Below the pieces are notes generated by a model. The model was not told where the DNA came from. It saw nothing but the letters and a program-made list of their open reading frames with translations, and ran no database searches. This document shows positions 11,328 through 22,420 of a stretch of DNA of 64,000 nt, piece by piece (within the stretch, counting starts at the first letter, position 1; each line of letters opens with the position of its first letter). The stretch is taken from NCBI GenBank assembly GCA_022695795.1, contig MU404161.1, forward strand, positions 81,569-145,568. Direction: 5' to 3'. This stretch comes from Biscogniauxia marginata (taxonomy: Eukaryota; Ascomycota; Sordariomycetes; Xylariales; Xylariaceae). The translations under genes were made by a program, and so were the position numbers.

Positions 11328-14300
11328 CTAAGCTTCTAAGAGTCGTTGCTTCAATCCCTGAGCCGCGAGCTTACCGAAGTTTTCCAACGGGCCCAACGAC
11401 ATAATCTCCAACACACTAATAACCGTGCCAAACATCTGGTTCCAGAGACGTCGCAGTTCAACAGCCATGAGCGAGTCCAGACCGACATCAACCAGGCTGA
11501 GCGAGATATCAACCTCTTCGATGGGCTTAAGCATGAATGAGTAGACACGCTTGCCGATTTCCAGAGCAAGGAAAGTGGCGCTTTCAGGAGCATCGAGCTG
11601 GGTCGGGTTCGCTGTAGCGTTGGCGATGAAATCGCGGAGGCCGTTGCCCTCGTTCGAATCATCTTCCGCAGTATTCTCCTTAGCGGTGTTGTGGTAAAGA
11701 CCCATGCGGCGGTCCTTCTTCCAAGCCACACGATTGGCAGCGTCATCCAGATGCGTATCCGAGTGGAGACCCATGATGATTGGTGTCGGCGCCCGATGCA
11801 GAATGCCCAAGTGGATGTACTCAAGGACTTCACGCTCGGTGAGGAACTGTAGGCCGTTTGAGCGGAGGTTGCGACGGGCTTTGTCGTTGCCGACCACCAC
11901 ACCGATATCGTCAATGGGACTGACAGCGATGGCGGAGGCGGCAAGCCCTAGCCCGTTTCGGTACTGGCAGAAGGCCTCTAGGAAAGTATTGGCAGCGTTA
12001 TAGTTAGCTTGACCCGGGACGTTGATGGTTGCGACAATGGAGCTTGTCACAACGAAGAAGTCCAGCGACACGCCCTGCAGCGCATTGTGGAGGTTCCAGG
12101 CACCGTCGACCTTGGGCGAGAGACCTTCCTTCCACTCTTCATGCGTCATTTCGGGGAAAAGAGCGTCCTGAGAAGATGTTAGCTATATCGATATTTCGGT
12201 GATTCTCTCTGTACGTACCCGAAGCACCATGGCCAAGTGAATGACACCCTTTACGGGCTTGGGTGATTGTGCGACTGCAGATTTCACAACCTCGAAGTCT
12301 TGGACAGGGCCAGCAACTGGAGTAAGAACGCATCCCATGCTCTTCATCTCGGCAATGAACTGCTTATCCTCTGCTGAACGACCGGCGGACCTTGAAATTG
12401 TAGTGATAAACCGGGCACCTCGCTCGGCCATCCAGGAACAAATGGCTCGTCCAAGACCACCGAGACCACCAGTTACTATGTACGAAGCTCCAGGATTGAA
12501 GCTCAATGGACCACCAACGGTACCAGAGACAACTGTGCCGTTTGAAGTGCCGTTTGTATGGCCGTTTGAAAGACCATTCGAAGTGCCGTTCGGAGTGTGC
12601 TGCTGGATAATTAGTTGTTTGTTTCCGTCTCGAGAAAGTTTTAGACTTACAGTTTGGGTCTTGCGCGATAGCTCCGAAGAGATCGAGAATGGAATGTATC
12701 GGCCGACTTTGATTGTGCCGTTCTCGACCAAAAACTCCCTATCTGGGAGCAGCTGGTCAGACAACTGCTCTCCAAGAACTTTGTTGAAGACACTCGCAAC
12801 ATGGCTTGCCAAACCAGCGTCAGCCAGATCGACCTCCAAAGTCGTGAGCGACAAGTCTAGCTCTGAACGGACGGATCGCAGAAGCCCAATCGATAGACCA
12901 GACTTGGGGTTTTGACTGTTCTTTTGCGTCGGTGGGAGTAGCCACAGCAACTTTCGCGACGAGATCGATTCGCACCTCTTCACCAGGTTCTTGAAAGTCT
13001 CCCAATTCTTCGAAGAGATATCTTCGAAGAATGGCTTCTCCAGATCCAGCGCGAAGATAACATTGTGCTCATCAGCGATATCCTCAGCTAGACCCTTTCT
13101 GATGACGGAAATGCCAGATTTTGTCAATCCTTCGGCCAAATCGGAGGATAGCTTGCTCTTGGTGTTCTCGCTGACTAACACGACAGGAGAGTTCTTCTCG
13201 CTCAAAACGCGAGCCTCCGGCCGGGTGATGACGGTCGACCAGTATCGGTACGGTAGGGGTGCGTCGTACACAACGTTTTCTGCGCCAGTAAACCCGGAAG
13301 CCTTGAGATCTTCATCCCAGCGGTCGGCGGAAACAAATGGTTCCCATTCACGACCGTCAGCCTCACCAGACCACCATGATGCAAAGGTTCCAAAGATGAA
13401 ATTGGGTGACACTCCGACAGTTGAAGGCTCAGAGAGAAGAAGCCGGCCGTCTGGCTTCAGTACCACATTCAAGTTCTTCAACGTCTGCTGAAGATAAGGG
13501 GTTGCGTGAACAACATACGGTGCCAAAATCAGATCGTATGAGTCAGCCTCAAGCCCCTGTTCAAGAGGATCTTTGCTAACATCAAACACTTTGTACTCGA
13601 GGTTTGGCACGCTCTGGAAACGCTCGCGAGCTTGTGGGAAGAACCCAGGCGAGATGTCAGTGTATGTGTACACCGAGTAAGGAGGCAACTTGCCGTCCTG
13701 GAGGATCTGGGACAGAATCTTTTCAGTAGTACCGCCTGCTCCAGCACCAATCTCGAGGATTTTAAGGGCTGGCCGAGAGTTCGACATCAAGCTGACGTAA
13801 CCGGCGTAGTCGAAATTGATGGCACTGTAAATGTTTGGCAGGATGTCATTCTCCATGAGAAGCTGCGCTGGATCGACGGACCCGGTATACAGGCCTTCAA
13901 TGTTGTCTCGAATCTGTGCTATCGCAACCGCGTAAGGGGCCCTGGAGGAGATTTTAACCAGTTGAGAATACTTGTTTGCAATCAGTCTGGATCTCTCGCT
14001 GCTAGAAAGAGAAAGCAGGTTCGTTATATCCCCAAGGACTGGTGAATGTCCGGTGCCGGCTATCTTGGCCTTTAGGGAAATCCATTTCCCATACTTCTCG
14101 AAGTGCCCATTAGTTGGCCTCTGATCTTTAAGTCGACTTGCTGAGTCCAGTATGCACAACAAGGTAAATTCTTCCAGAAGACGTGTGGCAGAGTCGTCAG
14201 ACGGAGGCTTTACCAGTGTGGCTACCTGGTCTTGGAAGTCAAAATCGGGAACCCACTCAAGGTAGGCTCCGTCCGTGTGATGTTGAGGTCCAGCGTTTTC

Positions 14301-17300
14301 GTCGGGCAGAAGTGTGAAGCGAAGACCGCGGATACGCAGCAAGGCTTGCCCATCTGCCACGCATTCGACATCCATAGCGGAGCCATCGCCTGAGCTATGA
14401 GCCACAGCTCGCATTGATGATGCCCCACGGTACACCTCCAGTTCATCGATCTCTGTGGGTACCTTAAGCTCGGTATAGTTGCGCGGCAAACCTTTAGACC
14501 CAGCGATGATAGCAAGCTGCAAGCAAGCATCCATGGATGTGGGGTGGAAGAGGAATGGACCCTTCATGATCTCTTCACTCGTACGCACCACTGCAGTTGC
14601 AGCTTCGTCGATTGTATCTGCGGACAAATTGTCAAGGAGCTGGAATTTGGGGCCATAGTTGAAGCCGACCTTTTCAAAGGTCTCAAACCATCTGGCCGCA
14701 TCTGCTACTCGGGGCAGCTCGGCTGGTTGCTGAGTTGCTGGTGCGCCGTGATCAATCGCCTTTACCAAACCTTCGCAATGGGTAATCCAGGTCGTTCCAT
14801 TATGAGATGAGATATTGAAATCAAAATAGTCCGTCCCTGGTTGCTGTCGGAGTGCGGTCACAATTTCTTTCGGAGTCTCACCGAGCACTAATGCTGTCGT
14901 GACCCGAGCATTTTTGATACTGTATCCTGTCTCAACTCCGGTGAATTGCCGGATTGCTTCACCAGCGATGCTCACGTAAGCAGCAAAAGGGATAACAGTA
15001 TCTTCGCGGACCTTGTGGTCGGTAATCCAAGGCACATGGTCGGGGACGAGCACCAATCTCCAAGAGGGGTTGATCGAGGTGCTTTCAGCAACCTTGCGGC
15101 CGAGTAGCTCATGCTGGCCATATGGACGAAGACGCCATTCTCTTGATATTCTTGGCTCATACCAATATGTTTCCTTTAAAGACCAAGGGTATGCGGGAAG
15201 GTTGGTCAGGACTTTCCCTGACGGATACAGAGAAGCGAAGTCGACGTTGACGTCTTGTTGATAGAGCTGTCCTACTGCGGACAGGAAACTCGCCGTGCAG
15301 TTCTTGCCCCTAAGCATGGTTGCGACATACTCGAACTTTGAACTGCGGCTGGCACAGATTTCGCGGATTGGCCCCTGAAGGGTGGAGTGCGGACCAATCT
15401 CGAGGAACAGAGGATTCTTAACTTCCTCCAAGATGCTATGGACAGCAGAGTTGAAAAGTACTGGGGATGTCAAGTTGTCGATCCAGTATTGTGGTCCAAA
15501 TTCTTGGATATCTGTGATCTTTTTGGATCGCAGGCTGGAAAAGAGCGGCACTTGAAGCTGGTCTTTATGCGTCTCCCGTCCCTGGGTAAAGCTTGTAAAC
15601 TCATCGTCCAAGCACGACCTGTACTCTTCTGACAAGGCCACCATATGGTCTAGTTCATTTGTCAGTTGAAAGCATTCGATTCAAAACAACAGGAGAACTT
15701 ACGGGAATGATATGCCATTTCCACCTTGAGGGCTCGGGCAAAGGTGTCGGGCAGTGCGGCCTTGATTTGCGCCAATGCCACCTGCAACTGATCCGCATCG
15801 CCAGAGATTGTCGTGCTTGAGGGGCTGTTTTCACAGGCCACAACGACTCTATCAGGAAGATATTTCTGAGTCTCTTCAGCTCCCAGGCCAATTGCAGCCA
15901 TTCCGCCTGCCGTGGTAGACTGTTTCGAAACGTGACCACGGTAGTACGCCGCAGTGACGGCTTCACGCAAAGTGAGTGCCTCTGCAGCATAGGCAGCCGC
16001 AATCTCGCCGCTTGAGTGGCCCACCACCGCTTGTGGGCGGACCCCAAGGCGCTTCAGGGCGTTGACCAACCCAATCTGAACGACAGTGGACAGAGGTTGC
16101 GCCAGCTCTGCACGGCCTAATTGACTCTCCCCGGCGGGCTTGCTCAACTCCTCTTCGAAGCCATTAGCTTTGGGGGACATTCCTGCGTAGGGGCAAACTC
16201 ACCGATAGCTTTCCACGTAGGGCGGCGATCCTCCTCCAAGCTTTGTAGGATTTCATCCATTGCTAACACATCCTCTTTGAACCCCGGAAGCCCAGCCAGC
16301 AGGTCATAACCCATCTGTGGCCACTGGGCACCTTGGCCACTGAATACCATAACAACTGTGGGTGTCCTGGCGGGCTTATTGGTAGGAGGTGCAAAGGTCA
16401 CTGTCGATGGGTCGGAAAGGACCGCGAATGATCTCCATTTGAAATGCTCCCTGCGTCGAGAAAGAGTATAGCAGAGATCCGGTAAGCTTTCAGGATGGTT
16501 TGAAATGTATTGCTTGAGATTCTCGATCCCAGTCTTCAGCGAGTCCTGAGAATTTGCAGAGATGACAGCAAGCTCAGAACCTAGCCGAGATTGCGACAGA
16601 TCTTGAGCGTATTGTTCGGCAGATTCAAGAATGCACTGGAGTGTGTGAGTGCAAGTCGAATTATCTTAAAAGGGGTGAACTTACGTGTGCGTTAGTGCCT
16701 CCGATACCAAACGAATTGACACTAATTCGGTGTGCCTTTCCTTGGGGCCATGGCATAGGCTTCACAGGGACTGTGATTTTCTTCTCCTCAAATGGAACTG
16801 TAGAAATGTTAACTTGGATCTCCAGGGATAACCTATAGGCAACTTACTTCGGGGATTTGGAACCTCGAATTTGATGTTTGGCGGAATGGTCTTGTGTTCC
16901 AAGGCCAGAACAGCCTTCATCAAGCTCGAGATACCTGCTGAAGCCTCCGAGTGACCAAGATTTGGCTTGACGGACCCAATAATGATGCCATTTTGCTGGC
17001 CAAAGACATTGCCAACAGAGATTGCCTCGACGGGGTCACCTACCGGGGTTCCGGTTCCGTGACACTAAAAATATATGTCAGATTACTAGAAGATAGTAGT
17101 AGTAGCAGCGGCTCCTTACCTCAACCATGGCGGTTTCAGCCGGATTGAGACCTGCATCTGCATATGCCTTTCTCATCAGAGCTTCCTGTGCCACAACACT
17201 GGTTGCGAATAGGCCAGTGCTTTGACCGTCTTGGTTAACACCAGTATTTCGAATAATTGCCCTAATTGGGTTGCCGTCTCGGATGGCATCAGACAGGGGT

Positions 17301-18104
17301 TTGATGTAGATAGCATTGACTGCTTCACCACGTCCATATCCATCAGCACGTGCATCAAAAGTCTTGCATGAACCCTCCGGAGACATGATGCCTTCCTGTG
17401 TCATGGAGGCGGTTGTTATGGGTCCCATGTTGAGATTCGCCCCGGACACGATTGCGGCGTTGCAATCACGATTTTGAACCGATCGAACTGCATTGTGAAG
17501 TGCAATCATTGACGAAGAACAGGCTGTCTTGACGACGAAGCTTCTCAACAGTCAGTAGCCTATCTACCACTGGGAAAGGATCGACTTACCAAGGACCACG
17601 GAAGTCATACTCAAACGACACCCGATTCGCCAGCATCGGGTCGAGATGACCGGTAAGGACATAACCAGTGGCATGTTGTTCTTCCTTCGATTGTGTCTGT
17701 AACCAATCTTCCGAGAACGTACCAACAAAAAAGCCAGTGAGGCTGCCTCTATAATCAGTCACGCCCGCACTCTCAAGGCATTCTCGAACAACAAGTAACA
17801 GCAGACGCTGTTGTGGGTCGGCTTTTTCTAATTCATTCCTGGTCATGGTAAATAGGCCAGCGTCGAAGGCAGCCAAATCGTCTTTCAGGAAGTATGCTTC
17901 TTTTTGCTGGATGATATTCGTCTTACCCATAGAGTCATCGAACCCTTTGATATTGTAACGGGAGATGGGTACTGGTGACCTCATATCCTTCCCATTGTAC
18001 AATACATCCCAATAGTCTTCAGGAGTCTTGATGCCTCCTGGAAGGCGCATGGCCATGCCGCAGATGGCCACAGGCTCAACATATCGTCCAGTTGATCCGC
18101 TCAT
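11328..18104 (-). CDS. Reducing polyketide synthase, KS-AT-DH-cMeT-KR-ACP, no enoylreductase
   Basis: Iterative type I PKS that would build a C-methylated, partly reduced polyketide from malonyl-CoA. On the minus strand the exons are 18104-17590, 17540-17120, 17064-16848, 16797-16685, 16635-16203, 16152-15703, 15649-12651, 12602-12219 and 12167-11328, giving 2123 residues. KS: C179 (TACSSS), H314 (CHGTGT) and H350 (NLGHSEA). AT: S613 in GHSSG. DH: H928 and D1090; the glycine of the textbook HxxxGxxxxP motif reads E. cMeT: EIGAGAGG at ~1349. KR: GGLGGLG at ~1761-1767, Y1900 and neighbouring S residues. ACP: S2076 in GLDSL. No ER domain: an Asn-Gly-Thr-rich linker of ~30 residues joins the region after cMeT to KR. 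There is no thioesterase or reductive release domain after ACP. The start at 18104 is the first ATG; an in-frame TTG lies six codons upstream. The 1717 junction is uncertain by one codon. Confidence 0.93.
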
Positions 18105-20391
18105 GTTGTCGTCGTTTAACAAAATTTAACAAGTTATCTCTGTAAGTGAATGAAGACAGTTGTTCGAAGTAGATCAGTTTGGAGAGGGAAGGCTCTCCTT
18201 TTATCAGCCCCCTCGTCCTTTATAGCCACAAGGCAATATCGACATGAAGACCTTCCTTCGCGCAATATTGCACCTGGTTCTGGTTGGCAGCGTTACGTAA
18301 ACCGTAGTGCTTCCATGAAGCCGAAGATAAGAAAACTTGCATGCAGGATTGTAACACTCTTGCAGATCGTCAAGGGAAAATCGTACGTCGTCGGTTGGCG
18401 TGAGCTGATGATATTGACGATAACGGGCAGGAGACATAAAGGGTCGTTTCATTTACGCTGTATATTCGAATCAACACATGAACCCATTTTCACTCCTTAT
18501 CTGGCCAGTTATGCAGCTGAACGGCGGAAAGTTACCCGGTCTCAGTACCCGCACGTCAGCCACATGGCTGCTGATTATCTGTAGCATCTTCATCCATAGG
18601 CAAGGCTAAGCATGGATTCAACTCGACCGGGGTTGTGATAGAACCGTCTAGACGAGTTTAGAAGTGGCAAACCCCAGTATCTTTGTAGCTAGAGCGTAGA
18701 GGGCGTCTACATGCCTGGAATATATTTATCCGAAGGATTATAGAAGGTGTTAGTAGCGAAGAATAAGGCTATTACGATATTTGATACAGCAGCCTAGAGT
18801 TACGTATAGAGGCAGTGGTGGTGTACAGTATAGCTCCTAACGTTGAAAACAGATGTATTCGTTAAGTACAAGGTGAAACTACCGTATACGGTTGGATTAA
18901 GTGATACAGCTTCGACTGAACATTGGGCATATATTGCGAGCCTTGGCGAAGCCTCCAGTTATCTCAAGATTTCTAGATAGGATCACCTTTTCCCGATCTG
19001 AAACCAGCCGGAGGCCCCACAAAGGTAACGGAAGGGATGTACGATCTACTATCCATCAGGCGGACGGGATAGCCCGGACTCTTAGCAATCAGACGGAAGG
19101 AAGGTATCTCGGTTCCGGTCCGATCTGTCCGATATCGACACTCTGGCCCTAACTTTGTCAGCAGCGGTATGGAGATCCCTACCAAAAGTCTTCGCCAGCC
19201 AAGAATATCATTATATCTCTAAATGGTCATAGCGAAAGTGAGCGATGGTGGCATGAGCAAGGGCGATGTGGAGTTGAAGTTTTAGGATTTGCAGAACCAC
19301 ACAGAGCAAAGGGGCGAGAGTGTTGTTGAAAGTGGGTCGGTTCTATTACACGTGTGCGGTGCACTACGACATCCAAGCCAGGGTCAGGATCTTCGCCACT
19401 TCCCCACAGGTTCTATAGACAGCTGCCATAAGAAGCTTCGCATAGACTTGGTATTCTTGGCGAGCATAGGGATTCCCGTACGAACAAGCTTTGTGTGATT
19501 AGAGTGGGGTGCTTAGATAACTCTGCCTACATACTCCTTGTCACGACTATAAGATATACAAAGTTAAGAGGACTTTGTAACCAAGCCCTTCAGTTACAGG
19601 GATAGAGATACGATCTTAGATTGTAACTATACTAAACCACTCTATTCCTATATTGTATTAGACGCAAAAGTTCATTGCATGCTTGACGCTCCCATAAACA
19701 TGAACATATAGGTTCAGATGTCCTATGGGTTTAAAAGGGCTGCGAATGAAACAGCGGACTGAGCCGGCTTGGGAATATGTAAGCATATGGGGCGCATTCG
19801 AACTGACTCTCGCAGCCAATCATCCCTTTCTTATATGACGGTTAGGGGATTATTCTATTCCTCCGGCCGGCCTCTTCGAATCCTATCGTAACCCTAGCTA
19901 CCTGTGCCGTAATTGTAGGAGTGAACGCGTGATCAAAATGTAGTGTGCTTTGATATCAACCTCCTTAGTTGTGGGGGTAGAGATCCTACATCGTGACTAC
20001 GCTAGGCACCTGCTTGCATTATCTTAAGGTGAGCAAGTTTTTGCATGCTTTATTTCCTGCGGCCAGTGGATTTCATACGGAGTTGAGAAATAGATTGGCT
20101 CCCTCAGTAGTCTAGGTCACGGTTTGCCCGTTGAGGAACTCCGTACTTTGGTAAAAAACAGTAACTTTACATCAGCTGCTAAATCATCATTATTAATTCT
20201 AACGCAAGGTCTGGGTCTTTACTCCTATAAGTTAAGTCGTTTTCATCTTTTCCTGTGAGGATAGATATCAGTAGAAGGTAATTAGAGCAGTCAGTTTTTG
20301 CTGTCCTTCATCCTAAAGAATTGTATCAAACCTGATCTATCAGAGCGACATAGCACAAGAAAATCCTAGTTATACTCCATTCTTACCAAAA
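18105..20391. promoter_or_regulatory. Divergent promoter region between PKS and reductase genes
   Basis: A 2.3-kb spacer with the PKS start on its left (minus) and the reductase start on its right (plus), so it must hold both promoters. CGG/CCG-type triplets that Zn2Cys6 regulators bind occur in clusters, for example around 19104-19135 (CGGTTCCGGTCCG followed by TCCGATATCG) and 19861-19875. No open frame here resembles a known protein. Confidence 0.5.
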
Positions 20392-21474
20392 ATGACGCGA
20401 GTACTACTTACTGGGGGATCTGGCTTTATTGCAGCCCATATCTTGGAGAGTCTGTTGGATCATGGATACTCTGTCGTGACCACTGTTCGCTCAGCACAGA
20501 AGGGTCAGCAAATACTTGATTCATACAAGCAGTATGGCAAGGACAAACTGGACTTCGTCGTTGTCGAAGATATCATGAAACCTGGAGGTAAGTCACATAT
20601 TCCTCAAATACGTGCTATAGCCAATATACTGATGAAACACCGATCAGCCTTTGACTCTGCTGTGGTATCAGACCCGCCCTTCGAAGCAGCTGTCCATTGC
20701 GCCAGCCCATACCACTTCAACGCCAAAACGCCTGAGGAGATCCATCAACTTATCACAACAGCTGTTGATGGCACAACAGGTATCATCAAGGCAATCAAGG
20801 CCCATGCCCCCACTATCAAACGAGTAATCATCACTTCCTCGTACGCAGCTATGGTTGACTATGGTAAACCACTGCCGCATGTCTACTCCGAAGTAGACTG
20901 GAATCCAATCACCGAGGAGCAAGCCTATCAAAGCGCCCCATTCGCCTACCTAGCAAGCAAGACCTTCGCGGAAAAGGCAGCCTGGGACTTCGTAAAAGAT
21001 GAGAAGCCGAACTTCACTCTCACTACTATGAACCCTCCCATGGTCTACGGCCCCGTGATCCACTCACTGTCTTCCCTCGATTCAATTAACACCAGCAATG
21101 CGCGATTCGTCAGCCTCCTCAGAGGTAGCCCCACCACTCCTTGCCCCCCGACAGTCAACTATCTCTTCGTCGACGTGCGGGACTTGGCCTTAGCACACGT
21201 CTTGGCCTTGGAGAAACCGGAAGCCGAGAATCAGCGCTTCTTGATCACCGCAGGAAACTACAGCAACGCTGAAATTGCGCAAGTCATAGGCGAGGAATAC
21301 CCCGAGTTCAAAGACAGGATGCCGGTTGGGGAGGCGCTTAAGAGTGGCGAGAGGCCGGCTACAGGTGTGAACGGGTACAATAACAGCAAGAGTATTGAGG
21401 TCCTGGGCTTGCAGTACAGGCCACTGAAGGAGTCAGTGGTGGGCGTCGTGGAAAGTATCAAAAAGTTCCTGTAA
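20392..21474 (+). CDS. NAD(P)H-dependent reductase, extended SDR (GRE2/dihydroflavonol-reductase-like)
   Basis: Likely reduces an aldehyde or ketone with NADPH in the cytosol; GRE2-type enzymes act on methylglyoxal and diverse carbonyls. Two exons, 20392-20587 and 20648-21474, give 340 residues. The 60-bp intron (GTAAGT to CAG) is a multiple of three and has no stop, so the frame also reads through it. Splicing restores the family sequence IMKPGAFDSAVVSDPPFEA. The N-terminal Rossmann motif TGGSGFIAAHI starts at residue 7, and the active-site YxxxK is Y166/K170 with S129 or S130 as the partner. It is divergent from the PKS gene and is the only reductase in the cluster. It belongs to the SDR and not the MDR superfamily, so it is not a LovC-like trans-enoylreductase. 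A role in tailoring the polyketide is inferred from position only. Confidence 0.88.
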   Translation: MTRVLLTGGSGFIAAHILESLLDHGYSVVTTVRSAQKGQQILDSYKQYGKDKLDFVVVEDIMKPGGKSHIPQIRAIANILMKHRSAFDSAVVSDPPFEAAVHCASPYHFNAKTPEEIHQLITTAVDGTTGIIKAIKAHAPTIKRVIITSSYAAMVDYGKPLPHVYSEVDWNPITEEQAYQSAPFAYLASKTFAEKAAWDFVKDEKPNFTLTTMNPPMVYGPVIHSLSSLDSINTSNARFVSLLRGSPTTPCPPTVNYLFVDVRDLALAHVLALEKPEAENQRFLITAGNYSNAEIAQVIGEEYPEFKDRMPVGEALKSGERPATGVNGYNNSKSIEVLGLQYRPLKESVVGVVESIKKFL

Positions 21475-22420
21475 CTTTGGAAAGCTAGCTGCAGCACCCT
21501 GTATGCAGTCAGATTAGCCACAAAGGAGTCGTGTGCCTAAAGTGCCCTTTGTCGTGTATTTAAGTGGAATCCTTGATATATGCCTAGTCACTGCGAGACT
21601 ACAGGGATCCTGATAAATACAACACACATATATGCAGATAGCCCAATAGACTGAATATGGCTGCAGAATGCGAATCTGGTGAAAAAAGGGCTCTCGGATG
21701 CCTCTATAAGATACTGTTCCATCTTGGCAGCTTAGGGTAATTGCCCGATTTTGTAGGCGTGCATGTAAGGGGGAAAGGTCCATCGTACTGAATTTGGGTA
21801 GAAAACAGTATCTTTCCCCACTTAGGAGTTCCAGGAGCTAATAAACAACCAATACAGGTCAACCCCTGAAATAATGTCACTCCCCGCTGTGGGTTACTAC
21901 AAGTAATAACTATATTAACCTGATTTTCCCAAGGATATTTGAAAGTCTTAGCTTACGTTGCTTACATAAAGCAGCTTGGAAATCTCAAAGTCAATAGAAA
22001 CGCTTTGCATAGCGGCTTGAATTAATGGGTTTTGATGCGTGGTAGAGAGAACCAATGAGGTATTGACTCGATGATTGGAACTGTAACATTATTTCCTGGG
22101 TTGACCTGTACACTTATAACCCGATTGCCTTCATTCTACAACAATGACGGAGTCTCCTAAGATTTAAACCGTAGTAGATTTATAACGCGACCAAAGTTTC
22201 ATCTCAGTACTAAATAACTATACAAATCTAAACTAATTAATATAATTTTCCTCGCAATCTTGAGTATCACTATAGCACATTGTATGTATCTACTTCTACT
22301 CTACTGAGCCTCATTATGACCTATTACTCGCCTTTTAACTCTCTCCTATACCCCCCAAACCTTAATTAGATTGACCGAGCTGTCATCCCCAATGTAGGTG
22401 CATAGACCTAAACATGTTGC
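21475..22420. other. Intergenic containing an intact-looking MITE
   Basis: Spacer between the converging reductase and MFS genes. Most of it is occupied by the inverted-repeat element at 21855-22108 and by AT-rich sequence. No gene was seen; the minus-strand frame at 21514-21783 is not supported. Confidence 0.6.
21855..22108 (+). mobile_element. MITE, copy A (Tc1/mariner-like, TA target duplication)
   Basis: A 254-bp element with terminal inverted repeats of about 26 bases. The left end begins CAGGTCAACCCCTGAAATAA, and the reverse complement of the right end begins CAGGTCAACCCAGGAAATAA. The repeats continue as TGTCAC versus TGTTAC, three mismatches in all. Both ends are flanked by TA (21853-21854 and 22109-22110), the target duplication expected for Tc1/mariner transposases. 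There is no open frame inside. It matches the more decayed copy B at 8306-8553 in inverted orientation. An autonomous partner is not in this window. Confidence 0.82.

Noticed and set aside
18105..18122. Six-codon upstream extension of the PKS
   Set aside because: The first codon is TTG, not ATG. The ATG at 18104 directly precedes the normal KS N-terminus.
20392..21474. Reductase as the trans-enoylreductase partner of the PKS
   Set aside because: Its motifs (TGGSGFIAAH, YxxxK) are those of an extended SDR; LovC-type trans-ERs are MDR proteins.
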